Source: Atherix ibis
Taxonomy: Eukaryota; Arthropoda; Insecta; Diptera; Athericidae
Direction: 5' to 3'
Length of the DNA: 64,000 nucleotides
Assembly: GCA_958298945.1 (NCBI GenBank)
Contig: OY282606.1
Location: forward strand, 48,621,920 to 48,685,919
Shown here: one piece after another, positions 22,370-33,286 of the stretch
How positions within the stretch are numbered: position 1 is the first letter of the stretch
Layout: each line of letters starts with the position of its first letter
Position numbers and translations under genes: made by a program
Notes under the pieces: generated by a model
Told to the model about the DNA's origin: nothing
Database searches by the model: none
The model's input: only the letters and a program-made list of their open reading frames with translations

Positions 22370-23863
22370 TATCATACACTAGTGCACTTCCAGAAATACA
22401 ATAGAAATATATTAAATGAAATCTGGAGGGATCAAAATATTTTAATACATCAAAGTTATTGGAACGGTACTAAATTTGAGAATTATTTTTGTCTGAGAAT
22501 AGAATAAAAATCTGATAACTAATATAAAATAGCAAATAAAAATGTTTGTTGCCAAGGTGAAGAGTAAAAATTTTTAATTCTATAGAAGAAAAATAATTCT
22601 GAAACGCAAATAAAACAAAATAACCTACTTTGAAGTAAAATTATTTCAAAGGGAATACAATTTTTTTTCCCGTAAAAGAAACCACACGTGTCTTATTATT
22701 TATAGAATTTCTTTTATTTCGTTTTTGTTCAGATACACAAAAAGATTCGAGTTTTTCTGATGATTATCTTAGCAATGATAAATAATAGATTTTTTGTTAT
22801 CTTTTCAAAATCGAAAAGAATTGTTATTAACAATAATAAGGACTATTCTGCGTTAGAATTAGGATTGAAAATGCATGCCTATTTTAAGGACTACATGTAT
22901 TTGAACTCATGATAAATAGGAGAACATCTTCTGATGGGAAGAAAAATCGCTAAGCTTGTAGGGATTTATTAGTCATCATGTCATAGTGATTTGCTATTGA
23001 AGCTTACATAGTTGGATAAGAATGCCCGCAACTAATCATGTTTGCGAGTATCTATACAGAAATAAAGTTAAGTCGTTGGAGAACTATTCTTAGTAATAAA
23101 GTTATGATTATCTACAATAGCTCAATCGAAAGTATATTTAGGTCTATTTTTTATAATAAAACAAGGCCAAAAGAAATGCGTCAAACACTATTACTATTTA
23201 ATTTTTGATATGTTGGCATAGCTATCAAATAATTCTTCTGTGGGCATAGTTATCCCTTAGATAAATCGAATTCAGCCTACTAAACATATGAAAGAAGTGT
23301 CCAAATAAAAAAGTGTTATTTCACCTGCAATACTCAATAAAAGGAGTCTCAGTGGCCATATTTCCTATAATTTACATTTTACGACAGAAAGAAAATACCG
23401 AAGGGCTATTTAATATTTCCGGCCTTACACAAAGGTTTATTAATTTAAAAAAAAAAATTATTTATGTTTATTTTCATTTTTATTTTTTTTTCTATCAGGT
23501 TTAAAAAAAAGTAGACTATATTATGGCCCGAGTTCTGAAAATATTAATATTCTTTAATTAATTGTTACTTATAAGATTTTATAGTTTGAATATGATGTAT
23601 ATGAAGAGTTCAGACGTTACAGACTCAGGATAATGTTCCTATTAAGCGTTGACTATGTCGAAAATAAGAACATTACGCCTACAATTTTATTTTTACTGAA
23701 AGAAATTATATCCACTCTCTCGACTTTGGTAAATGACTTATTGCCTATTTAAGTAAGAAATTTATAAATGATGAAGAGTATGAGAAGCCATTCCAAAAAA
23801 ATGAGTAATGTTTTAATAATTGGGACCAAAACTTTGATAAGCTTAAATCAGAAAATGTTAATA
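22370..23863. other. AT-rich non-coding DNA between mariners A2 and A3
   Basis: No gene recognised. ORFs at 23313-23504 and 23768-23956 are AT-rich chance frames; the latter runs into mariner A3. Confidence 0.5.
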
Positions 23864-25156
23864 CGAGGGTCGTTCAATAAGTCCTTAGAAAAAGATGGAA
23901 AAAAAACTGTTTTTAAAAAAAAAAAAATTTTATTTTTCAACACAATCTCCTTTTAGCTCTATACACTTTTCCAACCGTTTTTCCAAAATTTTTATCCCGT
24001 CCAAAAAATAGGATTTCGGAACTTCTGCAAAATACTCATCCGTTTGAGCAATGACGTCCTCGTTGGAAGTGAACCGTCGTCCGCCAAGCCATTTCTTCAG
24101 ATTGGGGAAAAGAAAATAGTCACTCGGGGCCAAATCTAGTGAATAAGCGGGATGCTACAACAATTCCATTCTCAATTCCACAATTTTGGCCATGGAAATA
24201 GCGCAGGTGTGCACACGCGCATTGTCCTGATGCAAGAGGTTTTTTTTCTACTTCAGATGTGGGCGTTTCTCTTTGATTTTCTCGCTCAACCGTTGCAATA
24301 ACGATGCGTAATACGCTCCTGTTATTGTTTTTCCTTTTCCCAATTAGTCGATAAAAATGATGCCCTGCGAATCTCAAAAGACCGTGGCCATCACCTTGCC
24401 GGCCGATGGCACAGTTTTTGCCTTCTTCGGAGCCCGTTCACCCTTGAAAATCCACTGTGATGACTGTCTCTTCGTTTCTGGAGTGTAGTAGTGTATCCAG
24501 GTTTCGTCCACAGTGACATATCGATGAAGGGATTCGGCAGGATTGCGATGAAAGAGTGCCAACATAGCCTCAGAGTCCACTACACGATTGCGCTTATTCA
24601 CCTCTGAGAGCAAACGCGGCACCCATCTTGCCGACATTTTTTTCACAGACAATTTTTCATGCAAAATTGAAGCGACTGTACGTTGTGATATGCCCATGGA
24701 CTCAACTAATTCGCGCACTTTAATTCTCCGATAGTTCAAAATCAGATCGTGGATTTTGTCGATGATTTCAGGAGTAGACACCTCAACTGGGCGTCCTGAA
24801 CAATGTTCATCTTTTGTGGATGAACAGCCACGTTTAAATTCATTCACCCAATTGTAAACCGTCGTAAACACAGGTGCAGATGTGCCATGAACTGCATCCA
24901 ACTCGGCTTTGATTTCTTACGGGCTTAAGCTTTTCAAATGGAGATGTTTGATGACATCCCTAAACTCGCTTTTTTCCATTGTTATGCACAAATAAATGTC
25001 GTTAACTTTAATCGACGATAGAAATTGACCTACTCTATGGATCGAGCTGAAATTTTGACATCTTTCCTGTCGATAATGCTACTTACAAAAAAAAACTTTA
25101 CCGACACTACGAGCGCAATTTCTCGGATTTTCTAAGGACTTATTGAACGACCCTCG
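23864..25156 (-). mobile_element. Mariner family A copy A3, both ends present
   Basis: The left repeat CGAGGGTCGTTCAATAAGTC follows TA (23862-23863). The right repeat ends CGACCCTCG at 25156, followed by AA instead of TA, so one copy of the target duplication has mutated. 1293 bp, the longest A copy, retaining the CACTACGAGCGCAATTTC strip near the right end. Confidence 0.88.
23930..24979 (-). pseudogene. Mariner family A transposase, dead copy A3
   Basis: MEKSEF starts at 24979. A TAA stop follows KSLSP (about 24915), before the segment open from 24901 to 24374. A Trp-to-TGA stop lies in FWDSQG (about 24376), and frame changes divide the last third into pieces 24120-24377 and 23930-24133. 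HTH and linker regions are intact (RPVEVSTPEIIDKIHDLILN, WVPRLLSEVNKRNR, VTVDETWIHYYTPETKRQ). The third catalytic Asp is present in APSDYFLF. Confidence 0.87.
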
Positions 25157-26110
25157 AACGAAGTATACTGACTATATATGATTAAATATGTGATTAAATA
25201 CTGATAGCCAAAAAAACACCTCAACGGACCTAAACTGCTTCAAAACAGATTTTTGCCAATAAATGCACAGCCTTTCCTTTACATTCAAAATTTATAGTCA
25301 ACGACCATTAGTCCTCGACTTTTTTCTCTACCTACCCTTAATTATTGTGTGACAGAGAAGGACGTCATGTTAATGACTATACAATGACAGTTGAAAAATT
25401 CTAATAAATCCCGCGACCACTATTCCTTTGGATTTATTTTTTATGATGAGAGTATATACGGGAATAAAATTTTTGGTAATGGGAAATCCACAGATTACAC
25501 ACAATGGGTCAAATAAAAATATAAAAAGGGACATGAATAATTTTGCGAGCTTTTCTAGATTATATGGACTGGACGTGATAAGACCTGGAACATTTGGTTG
25601 AGCGCCAAGGTTTAGTCCAAATGGGTTTCATAATTATTTTGAGTATTAAAAGTTTACTATTAATTGTAAGTTTGAAACATTTGCCCAGTAGTCTGAGTAG
25701 TTTTTGATAATATCTAAGCTATTTAATATTCACAATAATCTCCTGGCGCTGAAAAAAGTGATCTGTAACTTAAAGGTAAGCATAAGAGGCCAGTCTTCAT
25801 TAGGTCTTTCTAGCCTTTAGTATACGCCGATCACATCAAAATTATCTGTTGACTAGAAAAAGTTGTCAAGATTGAACAGATGACGAAAAATCTTGGGCTA
25901 CACATCAAGATTGAACAGATGACGAAAAATCTTGGGCTACACATATATGAAGTCACAACAAAGTACATGGTGGTAGCATCGGCGTCAAACACGAAACCAA
26001 TTAGCACTAGTCGTAAATCGATAGGAAAAAGTAAAATTATTTTACTATAAAAGATCAAGGGTTGCAGCTGATAACAACATGGAGAAAGAAATTTGCGCAT
26101 GAATGATGGC
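25157..26110. other. Non-coding, with a 39-bp tandem duplication
   Basis: No gene recognised. A 39-bp unit beginning CAAGATTGAACAGATGACGA is perfectly duplicated in tandem (25867-25905 and 25906-25944). The minus-strand ORF at 25831-26100 exists only because it reads through this duplication. Confidence 0.55.
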
Positions 26111-26119
26111 AGCCAACAG

Positions 26120-26480
26120 TGCCTACGTAAGTTAGTCTCAATTATTTCATATCGAAAATTCTGACCATAACATCAAAACTTCGGTTGTACAAGACACACT
26201 CATGAATTCGTCGAAAACTTGGGTTCTCAGCAAAAACCATTACGAGCTCTTGTTGACGTTCGAGAGGAGGAATAAACAAATTATTATTTGACTTACTATA
26301 TGAGGAAGGACGATTTCTGAGCCTTTTTGGTGACTACCTCTTAGGGATTAATTTTATCCACAATCGAAGCCGCCCAGTTGTGGATAAAATTAATCCATAT
26401 GGATGAGGAAGATCATGCCCGGAAATGGATCCATTTATCAGTGGATCCATTTATGGTCCCAGAAGATTAATGGAAGTTTA
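26120..26480 (+). pseudogene. Non-LTR retrotransposon 3' fragment, same family as 9.9-11.2 kb
   Basis: The stretch AAACTTGGGTTCTCAGCAAA (around 26216-26235) and its continuation match the complement of 10180-10260. Further on, GATGAGGAAGATCATGCCCG reads DEEDHARKW, the counterpart of DEENAVRK in the 10 kb copy. It is a short relic of the C-terminal coding region and contains a strong hairpin (26345-26396). Confidence 0.55.
26345..26396. repeat. Perfect 19-bp inverted repeat
   Basis: The arm GGATTAATTTTATCCACAA (26345-26363) is exactly complementary to 26378-26396, with a 14-nt loop TCGAAGCCGCCCAG. It sits inside the retrotransposon relic and interrupts its reading frame. Confidence 0.85.
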
Positions 26481-26539
26481 TGATGATTACAATGATGATA
26501 TGGATTCAAAGTTTAAATAAAATACTAGGTAATGCAATT

Positions 26540-27010
26540 TAGTACATCGTGAAATCGTAGGTTGGCCAAAAGTTATAGTAATGCGAGCTTTTTTTTATTA
26601 ATTTAACTTCACTCTCTATCTCGAAGCCAGGATTAAAATGTATGAATATGGAATTAGAAGCTATATCAAGATGTATATGGGTAGTAAGTATGGCTGTATC
26701 ATCTGAAAAAATGGCAATGATAATCTTCAAGTCAGATGGGATGCCATGGGTATAAATATTATATAAAATGGGACCAAGGGTATTGTCTTGTTTGTGAGAC
26801 TACACCAATAATATAATATGTTTGGTGTTATTTTACATAATTTCTAAAGATTCTATATTAACTTCGTCTTCCTTAAGACGTTGGGGGAGATATGAATTTA
26901 TGATAAAATAATTTGTAGAAAGAAGGAAGCTCTTCAGTTTTCAGAATAGCTCAGGATACACTACGTGATCAAAAGCATAGATATATCTAAGAATGCTTCT
27001 TAAGCAGGGA
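26540..27010 (-). pseudogene. Jockey-type RT fragment, copy 3
   Basis: The minus strand reads, with frame changes, FLDISMLL/AFDHV (about 26960), KLKSFLLSTNYFIINSYLPQ-like sequence (about 26890-26940), the QGS-LGPILYNIYTHGIP region (about 26735-26800), then IIIAIFSDDTAILTTH (26650-26720). The active-site box is FSDD instead of YADD. It is closest to the copy at 7.8-9.85 kb (IYTHDIP, ATYADDAAILATH). Older and shorter than that copy. Confidence 0.7.
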
Positions 27011-30000
27011 TGCACTATTATCACACTTAGGTCTATAGGAATATGGAAAATTCACTAATTTATTTAACATTTAAAACCGAAATTAAGAAATTAAACTTTA
27101 TAATTCCTAATTTGTCATTTTAACTCAAAATATAATCGAAAACTAACATCAAAATATGTTCTTCATTTTATAACAGACAGTAACGAAAAATAGAATATTT
27201 GTTTTACATCAATTTATAAAATATTCTCAAAAATATCTATATTAATAAATGGAAAATAAAAACATTTATGTTTAATTGAAAAAATTTTCTCGAAACAATT
27301 AATAATTTAAAGGCAGAAAATAAATCCAATCCAATTTATAATTTTATGGCTCTTTGAAAATATTGTAAAATTTTTACTGAATATATTTACGCATAAATTT
27401 CACAAAACATATTCATTTTATAAATGAAAATAAATTAAAATTAAAAAGTTTTCCACTTTGGACGAATACAGAAAAAAAATAAACCAAAATTACCAAAAGA
27501 CCAGTCCTCTAAAAATTCTCATAGAAAAATTATTCTCACAACGGGAAGATTTACCAATAAATAAAAACCAAAAAATAAATTACGCATATTTCCAGTAAGT
27601 AAAATTATTCTCATCTCCAGGGGAAAATTACGAAAAATAATCAATTCAAACCATAAAATATCCTTCGTTCCTTACAATTTCGTAATAAAATTAACTTATA
27701 ACGTATTAACCGCTGCCGTCAAAAAATCAAAGCGAACAAAAAAACTCTAAATTGTTAAAACGTGACTGAAAATTTTCAAATATGCTCGAAGAATGTTGAA
27801 AAGTATGGCGAGGGGATGAAAAGATGTCAACGCATAAAGAAAAATGAACCGAAATCAGGCAAAAAACTTGGACAGTATCTCATTGGGAACGTCAGCGTCC
27901 TTATCAACGAACTGTCATGAGACTAGAAAGTGGTTTAAGTCAATGGAACGTGGATTTCGTGGCATAACACATACCATGCCCCAAATTCTTCTCCATTCAT
28001 TTTAGCAAAATCTATCCAATTCCAAATTCCAAGTTATTCAAACTACCCTCAATCGCTAGGCTACACACATTTATCGTTTGTCCGTATACAATTTTTTTCC
28101 ACTTCATTTTCCGTTTCTTATTATATCGTCTAACCGAAATAAACTAAAATACTGAGAATAGACAACAGCTGAGAATATCAAATGGTGTAGGTGTGATTGC
28201 CGGTCGACAAGTTATTCATGCAGAATTTATTAATGGCGAAAAATTTAACATTAAAATTTAATCAGACACAAAACTTGTCAACGCAAATTTAGTTAACGAA
28301 TCATTTTCACCACATCACACCATCATCTACCATAGTTCTGACGTTCGAGGGCATCATTTCATCCCCAAAATATTATCATCATCCCTTATCACTCATTCTT
28401 TCGATATAGTAAAAGAAGAAGAAAAAATACAAAAAGAAAAGCCGTTAAAGAAGAAGACAAAAATCTCTTTGCTACTTGAGGTATTGTGGTTTCTTATTTT
28501 TTTCTTTATGTTTAACGACCCCTTCAGTAAATTTGTCCTTCAAACAAAATTCTACTATCTACAAGACTTTTGATTGAATTATTAATAAAAGCCAAAAAAA
28601 AAAAAAGAATATAAAAACTTTTTTCAAATAAGTTCTTTAATAGAAAAAAAAGAGAAAAACAGGTACAAAGGGGATGCACAGAAAAAAAATCGTCGCTGTC
28701 GAAAGGCAAAGTTTTTCGCCAGCTTGGATTTGATTGTTGGTGCTGGTCCCACCACCTTTGCTAGGCTTCTTCTATTCACAAATATTCAAAGAATTTCTAG
28801 CTTCCTATTTTTATAAATTTATAATTTTTACTTTTGGTTTACTATGATTTTTTTTCCTTTTCTTATTAACACAAAAATTATAAATGGGAACTTTATCTGT
28901 CACATTTTTCTTCTTTAATATTACTAACTACACTCTTTTAAGAATAAAAAAAATTCGCTCAAACTTATTGTAAGCTATATGCAAGACATATTTTAGACTT
29001 TAGATTATCATCAAGTCAAACAATCAAAAGAGCGCACAGTCCCTGATAGAAAAGTAAAAAAAACGTACGACCGCCTAAGAATGCCCTCTTTCTGAATATT
29101 TCTAAACTTAAAGAGTGATTTTTTTTTTCTAATTTAAGTTACTCACCCTCCTCTCTTACCGAGAAAACTTTTGCTAGGCCCAACAAAATGTCAACGTATG
29201 GTTATGCTTTATGCACAATGTGTCAAAAATTTAACTAGATTATATTTAAATGAAAAATGAAATCTTCCAAGTTACCTTTGCCACTATTATATCTAAATAC
29301 TTAGATAAAATATAGGACGACGCATAACCTTCTCCTGCCAATGCGACAAATTCACAATGGAGCACAAGAAGAGGAAGAAAAAAATTGTGAAAAATAATGA
29401 AGTTTAAAGACTTTCCAACACGTTTGGTATGAATCAGGACATAGGACATCCACCAATGCTGTATATTATCTAAGCGGTTGGATAAGTGCTCGTAAGTAGA
29501 CGTATGCAAAACCATACAAAATAAATAAGCAGGATGTAAATTCCGAGGCTAGAATATATTAAATTATGAAGAGTAACTGATGTTAAATTGATGAAGAAAA
29601 TTTTCTGTAGTCTAGAGGAGACATCTACTTCGACAGAAAGGCAGAGAATCATATCAATCTATGGGTAAAGGATACCGAGGATGCTGTTGCTAAAGATCTG
29701 ATCGTATGGTAACAATTCATCAATTTACGTAAGTGTAACGTGTTCGGTGTGACATTGCCATCACAGAATTGAGTCTACAATCGAACCGAACGCCCCTTTA
29801 GAAGGTGAAGAAATATTGTACTTGGAAAAGCCAGAAAGTTACTTAATATTTTTCTTCGTCAACTCTCTTATTCATATTACATTTATGAATTTTTTTCCAC
29901 CCTTACTCCCTCCATCGTCGACTGTGGCATCCTATTTTCTACTCATCCATATTAACCAAAGATGAATGCATTCTTCTCAAATATCCCAACGGTACTATTT

Positions 30001-31994
30001 CATGCTTGTCGAATACCATTTTTTGTGGTTGGAAATATTGTTTAAATTTTCTTTAATATCAGTTATTCAGGCAGAAGATCAAATATTTAAAAAAAAAAAA
30101 AAGTAGTAAAGAAAAGAAAAGTAATTTAAGAATAAGAAGTGAGTAGAGAAACGCTATGGAATAATTTTCTATTTTTTTTTTTTTTTCTTTGCTGTCAGCA
30201 AATAAGTGGGTAATTTCATCAAAGTTGACAACAGATTGTACCGAAGTCCCTTGACTCATTCACATCCCCCATACCAGCAATCGCTTGTCGTAATATCAAA
30301 TGAATACACCACCAATTTAACCACCGTAAATTGTTACAAATTTTTTTCCTCCGGTTATCCTTGCCAAATTCACAGTTCGTCACCTTTTTTTCCCATTTTA
30401 TGATGGCAGTAATGTAACGCATAAAGTTAAATGGCAATTTTTTCCCTTTTATCGCATGTCAAAAGCACTAATTTTGTACATTCCGTACAAGAAGAGCACA
30501 TGTCAAAGGCCACAGTCAAAATACCCAAAAGCTTTTGGTATCACTACTAAAATCACATTCCTGGCTTTCGATAATAGCCTTGGTGTCGGATGTGCAACAA
30601 GTGTTCACGTATTTGTCCTGCCGGAGGTGAAATATTTACGAAATCGATGAAAACTTTTTCATTGCATTTTGGGGGAATTTTAAAAATAACTGTTAATATT
30701 AATGAGAAGAAATTGATATAAAAATATTCTGTACCTAAAGGAATAAAATTCTATTCTTCCAGGAATGAACTCAATCCTTTCTCTGATCAATTTTATCTTG
30801 CCACAAATAAATTAACTTTTTCCATTCAAAATATGCTATCACAATTATGAGAGCATATATTTATTTTTATTTGAAAATAAAACTGAATTTAAAATTTATA
30901 ATTAAGTTTGATTTTATCAGGCATCTGTGGAGTCATTCTAAAACCAAACAGAAATAAACAAAATAATGAAATTTATGACATTTAAGCAGAATTTCCTAGA
31001 AGCACTCGTAAGATTTTTGAACAAATTTTAAACGTATAAAATAATATTGTTCTTAACTTTCCAGTTTTTAAGTTTGGACATTTTGTTTATTGGCAGGGCA
31101 TAGTAAAATGTTACTTTGAATTTACCCCAAGGAAATTTTCTCTTGCGCTCTGAAGTTTTATTTTTTTTAGATAAGAAATCATACATTTTTTTACCTGGTA
31201 GTTGAGTTTATAGGCATCAGGATCTATCAGCCTTACTGTCGAATTTTAATATATGGGCGTCATTACCCATATGGTTTCTATCATGGTTATTACATCTTTA
31301 GTCATATGCTGAAACATAGACAGAAACAAAATCGGAACTTTCCTGTCGATACATTGGCCATCCACTGATAAACCAATCTACCAGACATCCGTATCAAAAT
31401 TATGGGTCTCACCTATAATTGTTTTTTGATACCATATCCATTTTATATGCTGTCATCCCTTTCATTATTTTTCATTCTTTCCATTATGGAGCACTAAAAT
31501 CTCTTCTTGTAACTTAAAAGCATAAATCTCTGCTTGTCGTAGGTATCATAAAGTGGCCCTAGTAAAAACTAGACCGGTATCTTAAAAGGATCCTAATCCA
31601 AGCTCATTAGGACAAATCCTAAGACAATTTTCTAAAGAATAAAAATATGTGGTATATTTTTTGTTAATTGAAAATAAAGGGTTTTCATTGAGGGCGGTTA
31701 ATTTGAAAAATTGAATAAAACAAATTATTTGTAAGCTACAGAAAATATCTTTACTTCAGATTTAAGTGCATTTCATACCATTGTTATTTATAAATAACAT
31801 TGTTCAAATGACTTCCAAGATGTCTAATTTCGGATGGCTCTCGCACATAAATCGCACTCAATATCAACGATGGCTTGAATATTGTTATTCTCTAGCTCGG
31901 ACACTATGATTGGTTAATTGGCATAGACCTTCATTGCAAAAAGTCTAAGGATGTTCAAAATTACCACCGCATAATCCTCATTTCGAAAGAAGTA
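27011..31994. other. Long AT-rich stretch without recognised genes
   Basis: Five kilobases in which neither strand shows a domain I can name. The ORFs (28524-28709, 29246-29652, 30059-30437, 30456-30650) are short, overlap on opposite strands and are biased by AT composition. No RNA gene or transposon end was seen. Unannotated exons of a lowly conserved or UTR type cannot be excluded. Confidence 0.45.
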
Positions 31995-33286
31995 CGAGGG
32001 TCATTCAACAAGTACTTAGCCTACAAAAGAAAAACGAAAATTTTGGAAAGGTGGCAATTTATTTTTCCACATAATCTCTTTCAAGCTCGATACACTTGGC
32101 CCAGCGATGCTCTAACTTTTTTAACCCGTCCAAAAAATACATTTTCTCGAGGGTAGCAAAATAGGCCTCCGTGGCGATAATGACCTCCTCATTCGACCCA
32201 AATCTATTCCCGGCGAGTGATTTTTTCAGGTTTGGAAACAAAAAGTAGTTACAGGGGGCCAAATCTGGAGAGTCCGGTGGATGGGGCAGCAATTCGTAGC
32301 GCAATTCGACCAATTTGGCCATGGCGACGGCGGAGGTGTGAGCCGGCGCGTTGTCGTGGTGGAACAGCACTGTTTTCTTCGCAAAGCGGGGCCGCTTTTT
32401 CTTCAATTCGACGTCAAATCGGCCCAATAAGTCAGCATAGTAGCGCCCCGTGATTGTTTTACCCTTCTCGAGGTAATCGATGTGGATCACACCTTGTGAA
32501 TCCCAGAAAACGGTGGCCATCACCTTTCCGGCCGATCGAACAGTCTTCGCCTTCTTCGGAGCACGTTCGCCGGGTGAAGTCCACTGTTTCGACTGTTCCT
32601 TGGTCTCTGGTGTGTTCCAGTGAATCCATGTTTCGTCGACGGTCACGAAACGACACAAAAACTCCGCTGGATTGCTCTGAAACAGCGCCAAACACGTCGC
32701 CGAAGTGGTCTCACGGTTGCGCTTGTTTTCCGGTGTGAGCAAACGCGGCACCCATCGCACCGACAGCTTTCCCATGCCCAGTTCTTCGTGTAGAATATGA
32801 TGCACCGTTCCTACTGCGATGCCCACAGTCTCAGCTATCTCGTGAACCTTCAATCGACGGTCTGCCAACACGAGATCGTGGACTTTTTTAACGTTTTCCT
32901 CCGTAGCAGCCGTTTTCGGGGCACCTGGGCGTGGCTCGTCAAAAACCGACGTGCGGCCACGAACAAATTCGTTGAACCAATTCTTGACGGTCGCCATCGA
33001 AGAAGAAGAATCACCATACACAACATCCAAGCGATCTTTGATTTCGCTGCGCGTTTTCCCTTCCAAAAACAAGAATCTAATCACCGAACGATATTGTTCT
33101 TTTTCCATTTTTGTGCAACCGACCGACACGCTCGCTTTCAAAGGCTGTCAAAACAAAACTAATGAAGGGAATCGACTGAAACTTTGACAGTAGGGTACTA
33201 AAAGAATGTACTGCACGATGGTTAATTTCTTTTGCGACAGCAGTTCCATCGGGCGGTGAGGCTAAGTACTTGTTGAATGACCCTCG
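31995..33286 (-). mobile_element. Mariner family B copy B1, complete with TA duplication
   Basis: Bounded by CGAGGGTCATTCAACAAGTA CTTAGCCT on the left and its complement AGGCTAAGTACTTGTTGAAT GACCCTCG on the right, flanked by TA at 31993-31994 and 33287-33288. 1292 bp with one uninterrupted transposase ORF. It is noticeably richer in G+C than the DNA around it. The most recent-looking DNA transposon in the window. Confidence 0.93.
32059..33108 (-). CDS. Mariner family B transposase, full length, DD34N (third catalytic Asp lost)
   Basis: Open for 360 codons from 33141; the ATG at 33108 (MEKEQYRS) gives 349 residues, the usual mariner size, so that start is preferred. Order (349-residue numbering): paired helix-turn-helix DNA-binding half (about 1-110; GKTRSEIKDRLDVVYGDSS, HEIAETVGIAVGTVHHILHE), WVPRLLTPENKRNR linker, then the RNase H-like catalytic domain with VTVDETWIHW (Asp158), LFHHDNAPAHT (Asp252) and LAPCNYFLF, where residue 287 is Asn (AAC, 32248-32250) in the place of the third Asp. 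The family A copies have Asp there. The adjacent HPPDSPDL also has Asp for the usual Tyr. The protein should bind its inverted repeats; normal DNA cleavage is not expected. Confidence 0.92.
   Translation of the reverse strand: MEKEQYRSVIRFLFLEGKTRSEIKDRLDVVYGDSSSSMATVKNWFNEFVRGRTSVFDEPRPGAPKTAATEENVKKVHDLVLADRRLKVHEIAETVGIAVGTVHHILHEELGMGKLSVRWVPRLLTPENKRNRETTSATCLALFQSNPAEFLCRFVTVDETWIHWNTPETKEQSKQWTSPGERAPKKAKTVRSAGKVMATVFWDSQGVIHIDYLEKGKTITGRYYADLLGRFDVELKKKRPRFAKKTVLFHHDNAPAHTSAVAMAKLVELRYELLPHPPDSPDLAPCNYFLFPNLKKSLAGNRFGSNEEVIIATEAYFATLEKMYFLDGLKKLEHRWAKCIELERDYVEK

Noticed and set aside
32217..33187. Several antisense and out-of-frame ORFs over mariner B1 (and the same at B2, A1, A2, A4)
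   Set aside because: They are shadows of the transposase gene. They recur only because the transposon copies are alike.
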